DNA from: Ochotona curzoniae
Lineage: Eukaryota > Chordata > Mammalia > Lagomorpha > Ochotonidae
DNA length: 64,000 nt
Direction of reading: 5' to 3'
Assembly (NCBI RefSeq): GCF_017591425.1
Contig: NW_024466512.1
Coordinates: 16,433,001-16,497,000, forward strand
Shown: in pieces, positions 23,219-33,093 of the stretch
Layout: each line of letters starts with the position of its first letter
Position numbering within the stretch: the first letter of the stretch is position 1
Program-made: the position numbers and the translations under genes
Notes under the pieces: model-generated
What the model saw: the letters and a program-made list of their open reading frames with translations, nothing else
What the model was told of the DNA's origin: nothing
Database searches by the model: none

Positions 23219-23382
23219 CTCCCCTCTCCTCTCCTCCCCTCTCCTCCCCTCTCCTCCCCTCTCCTCCCCTCTCCTCCCCTCTCCTCCCCTCTCCTCCCCT
23301 CTCCTCCCCTCTCCTCCCCTCTCCTCCCCTCTCCTCCCCTCTCCTCCCCTCTCCTCCCCTCTCCTCCCCTCTCCTCCCCTCT
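23219..23382. repeat. 10-bp minisatellite (CTCCTCCCCT)15
   Basis: Fifteen perfect copies of CTCCTCCCCT occupy 23231-23380, with partial units on the left. One strand is pure pyrimidine and the other pure purine (AGGGGAGGAG). Because the unit lacks stop triplets in several frames, overlapping open frames of 80-120 codons appear on both strands. They are artefacts. The minus strand has closely spaced GG/GGGG runs able to form G-quadruplexes, and the tract could form triplex DNA. Confidence 0.99.
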
Positions 23383-23383
23383 G

Positions 23384-24235
23384 CCGTGCCAATTGGTGAT
23401 CAGGTGCACTAAATGATATACATTTATGAAATAAATCTGCAAACTAAAACACACCAATGTCTAAAGGACTGTTTAGGTGACCCCGATCACTAATACTTCT
23501 ATCTCTCAACTTTGAAATCAACTTTATATATGTGATTTTGTGTCCCAACCCTGAGACATGCATTGCTTATTTGGTTTGCTAGTTGCTGGTTTCTTTCTGG
23601 TTCATTCTGCTCCCAGGCATCACTGAAAGATTAGAAACAGCAGAAGGAAAGATGCATTCCTTTTTACTCTTTGCATTCATTTCACTGATATTTTATAACA
23701 TCTTTCTTTCCAAAAAATGCCCCCCACCTCCCCACCCTGCCTTGCCCCACCGAGCAAAACTTCTTCACTTCAGCAGTAGCCATTTATTCTAGTACCACCA
23801 GGTGATTCCAGCAGTTGCAAAACTAGCCCCTCAGAATCTCGCTTGCACCCGCACCTAATAATACCTTTAGTTCAGAGTTCTGGGTCCTGATGAAATGAGA
23901 CTCTGTCTAGCAAAGCGATATAAGGGCCCGCCAGGTGGTAGCCTCTTCTTTCCACTGATTTAAATTTCCTTCAAGAGGCATCTGCGTGTTTGAAGGCTTT
24001 CTCTTGAGGTCATAACTATACAGTGCATTCATAATTCAGGATCATTTTTTTTCCACCACATATTCACATTTGATTTGCATAATTAACCACATAAGCAGAG
24101 TTTCACTTGTGAAAAATTATGGTTTCTGGATTCATTTAGTTTTCAATTTACAGTTAAAATAATTTTCTCTTGACTTATCTTAGTGGTCACACTTGTGCTA
24201 GAGAGGCAAAATCGACACATTTTATTTTTTACACT
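23384..24235. other. Unassigned sequence
   Basis: No gene seen. A weak resemblance to a MER5-type element near 23800-23900 is too poor to call. A C-rich stretch lies at about 23718-23745. Confidence 0.35.
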
Positions 24236-24245
24236 GCTGAGAATT

Positions 24246-24471
24246 TGCACTGGTGCTGTGATATAGTAGGCTAAGCCTTCGCCTGCTGTGCCAGCATCCC
24301 ATCTGGGAACCAGCTCACACCCCAGCTACTGTACTTCTGAGTAATTTCCCTGAATGTGATGTGGGAAAGCAACAGAAGGTGGCTCAGATTCTTGGGCTCT
24401 TACACCCAGGTGGGAGACATGAAAGAGGCTCATGCTGGGATCGGCTCAGCTCGTGCTGTCTTCAAAAAAAA
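24246..24471 (+). repeat. Short CSINE variant with perfect 10-bp target-site duplication
   Basis: Flanked by GCTGAGAATT at 24236-24245 and 24472-24481. The head reads 'GTGCTGTGATATAGTAGGCT' and the body 'GCCAGCATCCCATCTGGGAAC' and 'TTGGGCTCTTACACCCAGG'. It stops at 'GGATCGGCTCAGCTCG' and a short poly(A) of eight A before the duplication. The usual pyrimidine tract and AATAAATCTTT tail are absent, so it looks like a 3'-shortened retrotransposed copy. It resembles the older, rabbit-shared CSINE type. Confidence 0.9.
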
Positions 24472-24554
24472 GCTGAGAATTCAAGATCACTCTATGTAGG
24501 AAAATAGCATCACATTTCAGAGTTGAATTACTAGGGAGTAGTCATCACTGTGAA

Positions 24555-24772
24555 CTTTGGGTCTGTGCTGTGATGTAGTGAGTTAAACTACCCTGCCAGC
24601 ATCCACTCCACTTCCAATCCAGATCCTGCTCCCTGCCAGTATGTCTGGGAAAGCAACAGATGACTCTCCAAGTGCTTGGGCCCATGCTCCCATGTGGGAA
24701 ACCCTGAAGAAGTTATGGCTGCTATTTTGAGCCTGGCGCCTCCGCAGTCATTGCCATTTGGGAAAGTTTAAA
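24555..24772 (+). repeat. CSINE, plus orientation, 3' truncated
   Basis: 'GGGTCTGTGCTGTGATGTAG', 'CTGCCAGCATCC', 'ACTTCCAATCCAGATCCTGC', 'GTCTGGGAAAGCAACAGATG' and 'CCATGCTCCCATGTGGG' up to 'GTCATTGCCATTTGGGAAAG'. The pyrimidine tract and tail are missing. It lies about 80 bp from the preceding copy, in the same orientation. Confidence 0.85.
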
Positions 24773-25397
24773 ATAGTATGAGTCTCTTGTTGAGCAATTT
24801 CAGGAATTGATCCTATTTACAAAGAAATCCATATAAAATTTTGTTATTGCTTGAACATAATTAGTATTTACTCCCGAATATAGAACTTGTAATAAGAACA
24901 TGACATTTGAGACAAATGAATAGAGCAACGTTTATTTGCAATAAGTCACTGCTGTGCTCTAGGAAATGTTCAACCAATTCTGTTTCATATTGATCAGAGA
25001 ATGGCCTCTTTAGGAACATGCCTGCAGAATCACGCTAGGGGATGCTGAGCAGAGTCAATGTAAATGGAGAGATCTTTGTGACGGTGACTGTAGTATTTAT
25101 ATTGAAAAGATTCCTTTTGAAGTGTGAGTTCATTTTTAGTAAATGATTTCATCAATATGTTGATCACTCAGCAAGTTGCTTTTCCTGCTAATTGCTTGAG
25201 AAATATCTAACACACGCTTTGTCTTCTCTCTGCTTTAGTCTGACATTGTATGCATGCCTTCCCCCTCCTGCTTACATATTCCTCAGTTTAACAAATGCTT
25301 CTTTGACAGTTGTGAGACAAATAATAAACCTGTGAAATCTTCACACTTGACAAAGATTTGCAATATAGTAAAATGTTACTAACGATATGCACAGCTT
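24773..25397. other. Unassigned sequence
   Basis: No gene or clear repeat seen. The right end may grade into the 3' end of the L1 that follows. Confidence 0.35.
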
Positions 25398-25399
25398 CG

Positions 25400-26639
25400 T
25401 TCCTAAACCAACATAGAAATACAGTCTTTGAATAGAACCTGCCCCGCTCATCCTCTTCTTGGTCCTTTTTGTTGACATGCTGTTTCCTGCTTTGTGACTG
25501 TTAACCACTTTAGAGCTCATGTAAGTGGAAAGATGATGTGTCTTTCTATAACTGTTCACTAGGCTTTATGCTCTCACAGCTTATGTAGTTGTATCATGTA
25601 GAAGGTTTTCCTTTTTTATTTAAGGCTGACCAATTTCATTATGTGCATACCCTATTTTCTTTATCCCTTGGTTCGTTAATGGACATTCAATCTTCTAGCT
25701 ACTGTGAATAATGGTGCAATGATCATGGAAGCAAAAATATCCCCTTGATATCCTGATTGCATTTATTTTGGATAACTGCTTAGAAATGAGATTGTTGAGT
25801 CAGAAGGTGATTCTTGTTTGAAAATTTGTAAGTATATCTGTTTCCCTGCATTGTTTACCATTTTGTATTCCTACCAGGAATCCGATATTCCAATTTCTTC
25901 CCAGCTTCACAAGTATGTATTTTCTGCTTTTCTGTGTGTTTTCCTGATAGTGATATCTTACTGGAATTATGATCTGATCTCCATGATGTTTAGTGGTGTT
26001 GAATGTCTCTTCTTATACCACTAAGCCTTTTGGATGTTTTCTCTGGAACAATGTCAACTCAAATGTTGTGCTAGTTTGTGGTTGTGAGTTTATTGTGAGT
26101 TTTGTTGATTTGTTGTTGAGTATGTGACTTGACTATGAAGTTTGGATTTTAACCCTTTTTAAATGCATCGTTTGCAATATTTACTCCTATTTCATAGATT
26201 AACTTTTTTACCCAAGGTGGTTTGTTCCTTTACCGTGTGAAAACTGTTTAATTTGGAATAGTCTACTAACTTGTGTTTGATATCTGTAGCTTGAATATCA
26301 TATTCAATACATCATTGTAAATACTATTGAAAAATTTTGGCTTTCTGATGAATTTTTATATTTTAAGCATTATACTGAAGTCTTTAGTACAATTTGACAT
26401 GAGTTGTGTTTATGTTGTAAGATGATGGTTGCTACACTCATTCACATTTAGATATCTAGTTATCCAAGAACTACCAGTAAAAGGGACAATCCTTTCCACC
26501 ATATTATCTTATGTGTGAGAAAGATTATTTGACCATAAATGTGTGAGTTTACTCTGAGCTCAAAATTCTGTTCCATTGACCTGTTTTTCTTGTTATAAAT
26601 GCATTTATATTTTGTTAATATAAACAATACAAATTTTAT
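25400..26639 (-). mobile_element. LINE-1 3' end (L1M-type), minus orientation
   Basis: The plus strand is the complement of the end of L1 ORF2 and adjoining 3' region. It shows 'GTTCGTTAATGGACATTCAATC', 'CTACTGTGAATAATGGTGCAA', 'TAGAAATGAGATTGTTGAGTC', 'TTGACATGAGTTGTGTTTATG' and 'TTTGACCATAAATGTGTGAG' followed by 'AATTCTGTTCCATTGACC'. The order is collinear with mammalian L1. Stops are frequent. Confidence 0.85.
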
Positions 26640-27041
26640 TTATTGCATAGGTACAATTCTAAGATAGCTGGTCTTTTTCTCCTCTCTTTTTCTCTTTTCT
26701 TTTCTTCCTTCTTTTTTTCCCTATTATTTTTGCAAAAATACACTGTAATCAATTACTCTATAATCACAGGCTTAATACACCACTATTAATATTTAGCAAG
26801 TAAGAGGAAGAAAGATAACAGTCCCACAAAAGTATAACCATGATCTAAAACACCAGTCCGATTACAAAATAGCCTATAAGTTACTATACATTTTGTATTA
26901 AGAATTAATTCCCGCATATCAGAAAAAAACATTGATTTTTTTCAACTGATTTGTTTCACCAAGCAAACGGTTTCCAATTGCATACATTGTGTTGGAAAAG
27001 AGAATTTCGTTCCTCTTTATGGCTGAGAAGTCCACAGTGGG

Positions 27042-27074
<33 letters not shown>

Positions 27075-27232
27075 GTTTATGTAAAACATTTTTTAAAAAA
27101 ATAGTAAGTTAAAGAGAGCAGATTTTATGCATTCCATAGGAACAGTTCCAAAAAGCTAAACACATTTCCCAGACTCTCCTCCTTCCCTGTCTCCCTCCCT
27201 GCCCTTATCATTTTTAAAAATTCTTTATTTCC
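26640..27232 (-). mobile_element. Possible younger L1 3'UTR segment inside the older L1
   Basis: Old L1 sequence lies on both sides, but this segment does not fit ORF2. It starts 'TTTTATTTATTGCATAGGTAC', carries long pyrimidine tracts (about 26673-26722 and 27172-27204), and resembles the complement of a polypurine-bearing L1 3'UTR. A (TG)14 microsatellite lies at 27047-27074. Part of the older ORF2 seems to be missing here, so this may be a replacement as well as an insertion. The family is uncertain. Confidence 0.4.
27047..27074. repeat. (TG)14 microsatellite
   Basis: Fourteen uninterrupted TG units. Confidence 0.97.
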
Positions 27233-27234
27233 TT

Positions 27235-28190
27235 CTAGCATCTCTGCCCAAAACTTATAGTCAGGTTGAATGAAAAATGGTGGAACTCCTCATCTGGTTA
27301 TCAATCAGAATGGGAAAAATACCTCTCAGTTTTTTTTTTTTTTGATTAATATTATGTAGACTGTGGGTTTGTCAAACATATGTTCATTCTTTATGTAATT
27401 TTTTCAAGGTTTTATCAAATATGGATGTTAAATTTTATTGAATGAAGCTTGTGAATCTATAAGGCTACCACCATCATCCTGAATTCTGATGGTGTGATTT
27501 GTTCAATTGTTTGGTTTCCATGTTTTTGCCATCGCTGTGATAAATCCCATATGCCTACGGCTAACAGTTTTCCATGGGTTGCTGGATTACAGTTTCAGTG
27601 TTTTTACATCTGTGTTCATCAGGGATGTCAGGGGAGAGTGCTGTTATGTATTCCTGTCTGCTTGGGAGGCTGGGACAGTGCTGGCCTCATAGAACTCGTT
27701 AGGAAGGGGTCCTTTGTGTTTGAGCTTTTAACAGCAGTGTGTGAAGTGTTAGTATTTGTCCTCCCTTAATGGGTGGTTAGACTTTCGCAGTTCAGCTATC
27801 CAGTCTTGGATTTTGTTTAAATAAATTTCATTAGAATTCAGTCTCACTTTCAGGATTGATCTGTTCAGCTTTCCGGTGTACTGATGGTCTACGTTTGGTA
27901 AGGTATTTGTATCTAGAATCTGTACATTTTGCCAAGCTTTCCACGTTTGTTATCAAATTATAGTAGTCCCTAATGAGTCCTCATATTTTTGAAGTATTAG
28001 TTGTGGTGTCTCCTGTTTGTATTTGTCCTATAACAGTTGAAGCTTTCATTTTTTTTTGAATAAAAGTCTTCCTTTTTCTGCTTTTCTATAATTTTTCATT
28101 TATTTGAGTATAATCATCATTACTGATAACAATTGTATACCTCTTTGTGTTTTTTTTTCTGTATTGCTGTAGTTCTTTTTAAAGGCTCAT
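27235..28190 (-). mobile_element. LINE-1 ORF2 (reverse transcriptase region) relic, minus orientation
   Basis: Continues the minus-strand L1: 'GATTTGTTCAATTGTTTGG', 'GTTCATCAGGGATGTCAGG', 'GTGCTGGCCTCATAGAACTC', 'CAGTTCAGCTATCCAGTCTTG' and 'ATTAGTTGTGGTGTCTCCTG'. In L1 this order is the complement of the reverse transcriptase domain coding region. Open frames at 27494-27769 are the wrong strand of the relic. Confidence 0.88.
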
Positions 28191-28903
28191 ATTATTCACT
28201 GCAGATTCCTGTTGAACCAAAGACCAGATATTTTTTATGTGTCCTGTCTCTTGATTCCTGACTTTAATTCATATTCCTAGGGGCTTCTTTTTCACAATGG
28301 AAATCTGTGACGAATAGTAACTGTTCTATTCCTGGTACTTTCTCCATTTTCTCTAGATGTCAAGAGAGAATGGGCTATTCTTGGCAGTAAATCTTTATTT
28401 AAATGATCAGTTAACATGAGATTTTCCTTAAAATATGACCTGACCACATCTTAGCCCAGTTTGTTTTATTAAACTGTGCTCTGAGGGATTACATATTTAA
28501 TAAATTTTAGTTACGGGATATTAGCTGAAGCCTGTGGTTATCAAGACCTTAAAATCTCAGCAGTCATACTGTCACCCTGTGGTGCTATTATTTCCCAGCA
28601 CAGTAAATGGTGTATTAAGCCTGTCAAGACACCAGGAGCCAAGAGTGTGCGAATCAGATCACTTTCTGTTCTGTTTAAACAGATCTCATTTAGATGAATG
28701 AAGCCCCCCTCCCCTTTTTCTGCTGCTAAATCAAATTTTCAATTATAGTGGAAGCTGTGTTGGAAATGAATGAGCTCTGAAAAGTGGAGTCTTAGGGGAA
28801 TCTTAGACTTTGAACAGGGATGACCTGATTGCTTCATCTGTGAAAATAAAGGCAAAGGTGCAGGATTCCACAGAAACAATGGAGAACTGGGGTCCCTGCT
28901 CCC
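28191..28903. other. Unassigned sequence
   Basis: The left third may still be decayed L1. The rest holds no gene or clear repeat. Confidence 0.35.
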
Positions 28904-28920
28904 AAAGAAATACAAGTTTA

Positions 28921-29252
28921 GGGCCCGGCATGAAGGCGCAACTGGTTAAGGTCCTCACCTTGCACGCCCAGGATCCCATATGAACGTCGGTTCTAATCCC
29001 GGCGGCCCCGCTTCCCATCCAGCTCCCTGCTTGTGGCCCGGGAAAGCAGTGGAGGATGGCCCAAAGCTTTGGGACCCTGCACCCGCGTGGGAGACCTGGA
29101 AGCAAGTTCCTGGCTCCTGGCTTTGGATTGGCACGGCACCGGCCGTTGCGCTCACTTGGGGAGTGAATCATCAGATGGAAGATCTTCCTTTCTGTCTCTC
29201 CTCCTCTCTGTATATCTGACTTACTGATAAATAAATAAATCTTTAAAAAAAA
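28921..29252 (+). repeat. Young full-length CSINE with perfect 17-bp target-site duplication
   Basis: Begins GGGCCCGGCATGAAGGCGCA and ends AATAAATAAATCTTT plus poly(A). Perfect direct repeats AAAGAAATACAAGTTTA lie at 28904-28920 and 29253-29269. CpG sites are partly retained ('CCCGGCGGCCCCGC', 'CACCCGCGTGGGAGACC', 'CACCGGCCGTTGCGCTCAC'), which fits a recent insertion. The 167-codon minus frame across this copy is a SINE artefact. Confidence 0.99.
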
Positions 29253-29269
29253 AAAGAAATACAAGTTTA

Positions 29270-30262
29270 CATGATAGACCCTTAATAAAAATCGAAGGCA
29301 GATCACCCTTGTACAAATGTCAGTACCTAAGGGGATTGGAACTTTTTGAAGTGCAGAATGTACATAGGTATATAATTATATGTATTATAGCTATAACAAA
29401 ATGGAAGCCACTCACAGACCTATCAGTTCTTCTCCTGAACATGCCTTCTTTAACTTGGTTTAAGTTTGCCCTCAGATACATAAGTATGAAGGTTCTGTGC
29501 AAATACTTCAGAAATGTGTAAAATATACTTAGTTCATTAATACTGAATCTTACAGAATATATTCACTGTCCTAAAGACCATTTTTCCCCTAAAAAATATT
29601 ATGCCTTATCTGTTCATTCTCCCTTCTCCCTAAACTGTGTCAACCAATGACCCCTGTATCCTCTCTGTAAGCGTTTCTTTGTTTTTTTTTTTTCTTTTGC
29701 CGTTCCCAGATAATGGTGTATCCGGAATCGAATAATAGGAAAGTTTCTCGATTGCAATTCTTAAAGCTAGTAAAAAAAAAAAAGTAGTTTCATAAATACT
29801 AGTATCAGCAAGGAAAAATAACCTATTGCATATATGAGAAACGTTAAAAACCAGTCAAAATGAATGTTCCAGAATTATGGCTGCTCCTGCGTTGATTGCA
29901 CAAATGGTTACAAGTGGAGGAGAAAATTTTAGAGATTGATAATTTTTTTAACATTTGAAACATAAATAGAATATTTATGCTATTAGTTATGGTGACTCTG
30001 CAGGCCAGAGTGAAAGGGCATTAAAAGTTTTGTGAAAATCAGTTTGGACCTTACCATCAGCAGCATTTACTCACAAGTCTTTACTGTCTAAGTGTGATGC
30101 TTCTACTTTGTGTGAGGCCCCCTCCTAGAGGCTGAAAAGTTATCAGCATGTTATAAGCCATTATTCTTTTCCTCTTACGCATACATTTCAAGTGAAGGGA
30201 CTAAACCTATAGAAGAAACTGGACATTTTAATAATACCTGAAGTATTCAATAAGTATTTCTA
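29270..30262. other. Unassigned sequence
   Basis: No gene seen. A few homopolymer runs (T near 29680, A near 29772). The part near 30050-30150 is faintly like an old LINE-2 but is not called. Confidence 0.35.
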
Positions 30263-30264
30263 TT

Positions 30265-31010
30265 TAAATTAAATTTTTTAAAAATGATTCTAGATTCAGC
30301 ACAAAATTAGATGAGAAGCACACTTGTTCCATAGTTTCCCTTGCTATCAAGGGCCCATATCTAAGATTTGAATTTGTTTTAATTAAGGAAAACAGATTGA
30401 CACATGATTATCACTCATAGTTGTTTTTCTTTTTTCACACTCTATGGATTTTAACACATCTGTAGTAACTTATGTCCACGTTGATAGTATCATAGCCAAC
30501 CGTTTCATTGCCCCAAGAATTATCTGTTTTATCCGTTACCACAATCTGTTACCCCAAACAGTGGCAAGCAAAGAACCTTATACTACATTCCTAGTGTTTG
30601 TTGATTTGTCAGTTTCAGAATAGCATATATTTGGAATCCTATAGAAGGAAGTCTGCTTAGATTGGCTTCTCTGACTTGGTAATAAGAGTTTAAGGTTCCT
30701 CCTTAAATTTTCACAGCTTTGCAGCTCATTTCTTTTTAGTGTTCAATAATATTTGACTGCCTGAATATACCACAGGTTGCCTTTGGTTGCTTTCAAATTT
30801 TGGCAATCACAGACAAAGCTACTTTAAACATCAATATTTAGGTGTTTGTTGTGGGCATAGTTTTTCAAATTTGAGTAAACATCCAGAAGTGTGACATTCT
30901 GTTGACTCTTTCAAAGAAGTATGTTAAAACATAGAAATATTACAATTTTCATAAACAGTGACTGGTTTCAAGTCAGAATCTGAAACACGGTGCTAACTAC
31001 TTTTTTTCCA
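30265..31010 (-). mobile_element. LINE-1 3' end (L1MA/L1MB-type), minus orientation
   Basis: Collinear with the complement of an L1 3' end. It shows 'ACACTTGTTCCATAGTTTCCC', 'GATTGACACATGATTATCACTC', 'GATAGTATCATAGCCAACCG', 'TCCTATAGAAGGAAGTCTGC', 'GATTGGCTTCTCTGACTTGG', 'CAGCTCATTTCTTTTTAGTG' and 'GTTGCTTTCAAATTTTGGC'. It is 5' truncated and decayed. Confidence 0.88.
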
Positions 31011-32344
31011 ACATTGATATATCACTGTTTACTCTGCCACTTGAACCAAGGCGTCCATATACATGTATGTATATATGTATTTAGCCTGTATTTTAGTCCA
31101 GTAAGATAATGGAGCAATGGGATAAGGCGAGATGTCTAAATTGGTAAATTGCAACTCAAAATTCCAAAATTATATACAGCAATTTCACTCTGCACTTCAT
31201 CTGCCTCAAGCACTGCCTTTCAATATTCCATAAAATATTTTATCTTCAAAGTAACATCTACTTTGAAGTGCCTTCAGTTTAGCAAGTTTATTACCTCAAG
31301 GGATCTTAATTGTTGATATTATTCAGACATAATGACTTGGTAAATGCAGATATGTAGGATACATTGAGTTAATTAGAACAGATCAGAGTTCTGTTTTGCA
31401 GTTTCCACAGCAGCTTCAGAATGGAAATGTGATTGCTCCATCTGATGGAATTCTCAGTATTTCTTGAATTTTTTTTTTGAGAAAGAAAAGTACAGATTTA
31501 CAGTTTTACCAAAGGTAAGTCTAAGGCAGAAACAATCACAGAGCCTGATTAGAAATCTTACAATTCACCAGTGGTTTGTGCTGGGACAGTGAAATGAAAA
31601 ACCAGAAGAGTCGCTGAGTAGAATTTTACCCAGAGATGCAAGCAAGAGATTGTGCTTTGTAGCTCTTAGGTCTTACTTCTGTTACCATCACCTTAACAGT
31701 AAAACCAGTAGGAAGTGTTGTACACACACTTCTCAATTCACACTTTTAGAAATATTTGTTACCATAAAGACTCTACAGAAGGTTTGAAATAGCTTGTTAC
31801 TATCCGCATGTGACTCCAACTTTAAATTCCATTTGACATCTGCAATACGAACCACTAGAATTTGCCATTATCACAATGCATGTGAATACTCGAATGAGAC
31901 ATGTTTGTGTTGAAGTATATTTCATGCTTTCATATTTTGAGGGAGGATACACTTCTTTTCCCCAAGCTTACCTCTTTTTTATTTTCAAATAAAGGATTTA
32001 GAATTCTATGTTTATTTAACTGTAATGTCTCACTGTTGTGTCACAGCTGTACTGGGAACCTGGTTCTGCTTAATCCAGCATCATAGCACTCACAACCCCG
32101 TACACTAGTGTATCGCAACACCAAATATCAATGATGACTACAACCTTGCATGTACATTTAAATGTTCATTTATTTTTCAAGAATATGGAACTACTGTGGA
32201 AAAAAATAACAAATCTAAAAAGCCTCATTGTCAAGTTCTAGCTTCAAGATTGAAAGCTGCATTGTCTATGTGTTTCTAGGCCCCCCTCATTTCCTCAAAA
32301 GAAGCCTGTTTTTCTATAATCACAGCTTCTACCTACCATGAGCC
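31011..32344. other. Unassigned sequence
   Basis: No gene seen. It contains a TATATGTAT-rich stretch near 31057-31082 and otherwise ordinary AT-rich DNA. The part at about 31230-31440 is faintly MIR-like but uncalled. Confidence 0.35.
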
Positions 32345-32455
32345 AGTGTTGGGCAAAGTCCAACTGCTTTACATTAAATAGTGTGTTCATTCATCTTCTA
32401 CTATTCAAGATTGACACTGAAGCAAGGTAAACATCCCTTCTGTCTGCAAGGACAG
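32345..32455 (-). repeat. MIR-like fragment, minus orientation
   Basis: 'AGTGTTGGGCAAAGTCCAAC', 'GTGTTCATTCATCTTCTACT' and 'GACACTGAAGCAAGGTAAAC' fit the complement of the MIR 3' half. Short and weak. Confidence 0.4.
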
Positions 32456-32741
32456 CACCCATGGTGAAATGAGAATAAAGCCAGATATGCTTCTGGAACC
32501 GCCATTTAAGAAGAGATTCTCTGAAGACCTCTTGCTGGGATTTCACTCCCAAGTTTGTTTTGTGCAGCTTTTGGCTATCTCTCAGAATGGACGAAAATTA
32601 AAAAAAAAAATGGCAAACAAAAGGAGAACGGAACTGTTTTACTAAATCTTGTCTTATTTAGGTGAAAGGAGCTAATCATGAGATATTATGTGAGAAAGTC
32701 AGATATTATGTCCAATGATTTTTTTGTAAAAATGTCACTGA

Positions 32742-33093
32742 AGATTTATTTATATAATTTGAAATGCAGATCAGAAAGGAGAAAGAGAGAGAGAGAGAGA
32801 GAAAGAAACAAACGGAGATCATCCATCTACTGGTTCACTCCCTAAATGACCACAATTGCAGGAACTGAGTTGAGCTAAGCCAAACTAAGCCAAGCTCCTA
32901 CGAAGCAGGAGCTTCCTCTGGGTCCCACATGGGTAGAGTAATACAAAGATCTGAATTATCTTGCACTGCTTTCCCAGGCCATAAATAGGGAGCTTGTTTG
33001 GAAGTGGAGCATCAGGGACTAGAATGGACACCCATATAGTTTGCCAGCACTGCAAGGCCGAAGATTAGCCTATTGTGTCATTGCACCAGCCCC
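32742..33093 (-). repeat. CSINE, minus orientation
   Basis: Near full length. 'GATTTATTTATATAATTTG' is the tail complement. The purine tract has expanded into an (AG) run at about 32783-32803. 'CATCCATCTACTGGTTCACTC', 'TTCCTCTGGGTCCCACATGGG', 'CACTGCTTTCCCAGGCCATAA' and 'GCATCAGGGACTAGAATGGAC' follow. The head complement ends 'CATTGCACCAGCCCC'. A local 'GAGCTAAGCCAAACTAAGCC' duplication lies in the middle. Confidence 0.93.

Noticed and set aside
23018..23457. Overlapping open frames of 83-124 codons on both strands
   Set aside because: They are produced by the 10-bp minisatellite, whose unit has no stop triplets in several frames. The predicted proteins are simple S/P/L or G/E/R repeats.
23800..23900. 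Possible MER5-type DNA transposon
   Set aside because: Only short scattered similarity ('CCAGGTGATTCCAGCAG', 'CCCCTCAGAATCTCGC'), not collinear enough.
27494..27769. 91-codon plus-strand frame
   Set aside because: It is the wrong strand of a minus-oriented L1 reverse transcriptase relic.
28803..29306. Longest open frame in the window (167 codons, minus)
   Set aside because: It runs across the antisense of a young CSINE, and similar frames appear at the 35.3 kb copy. Not a gene.
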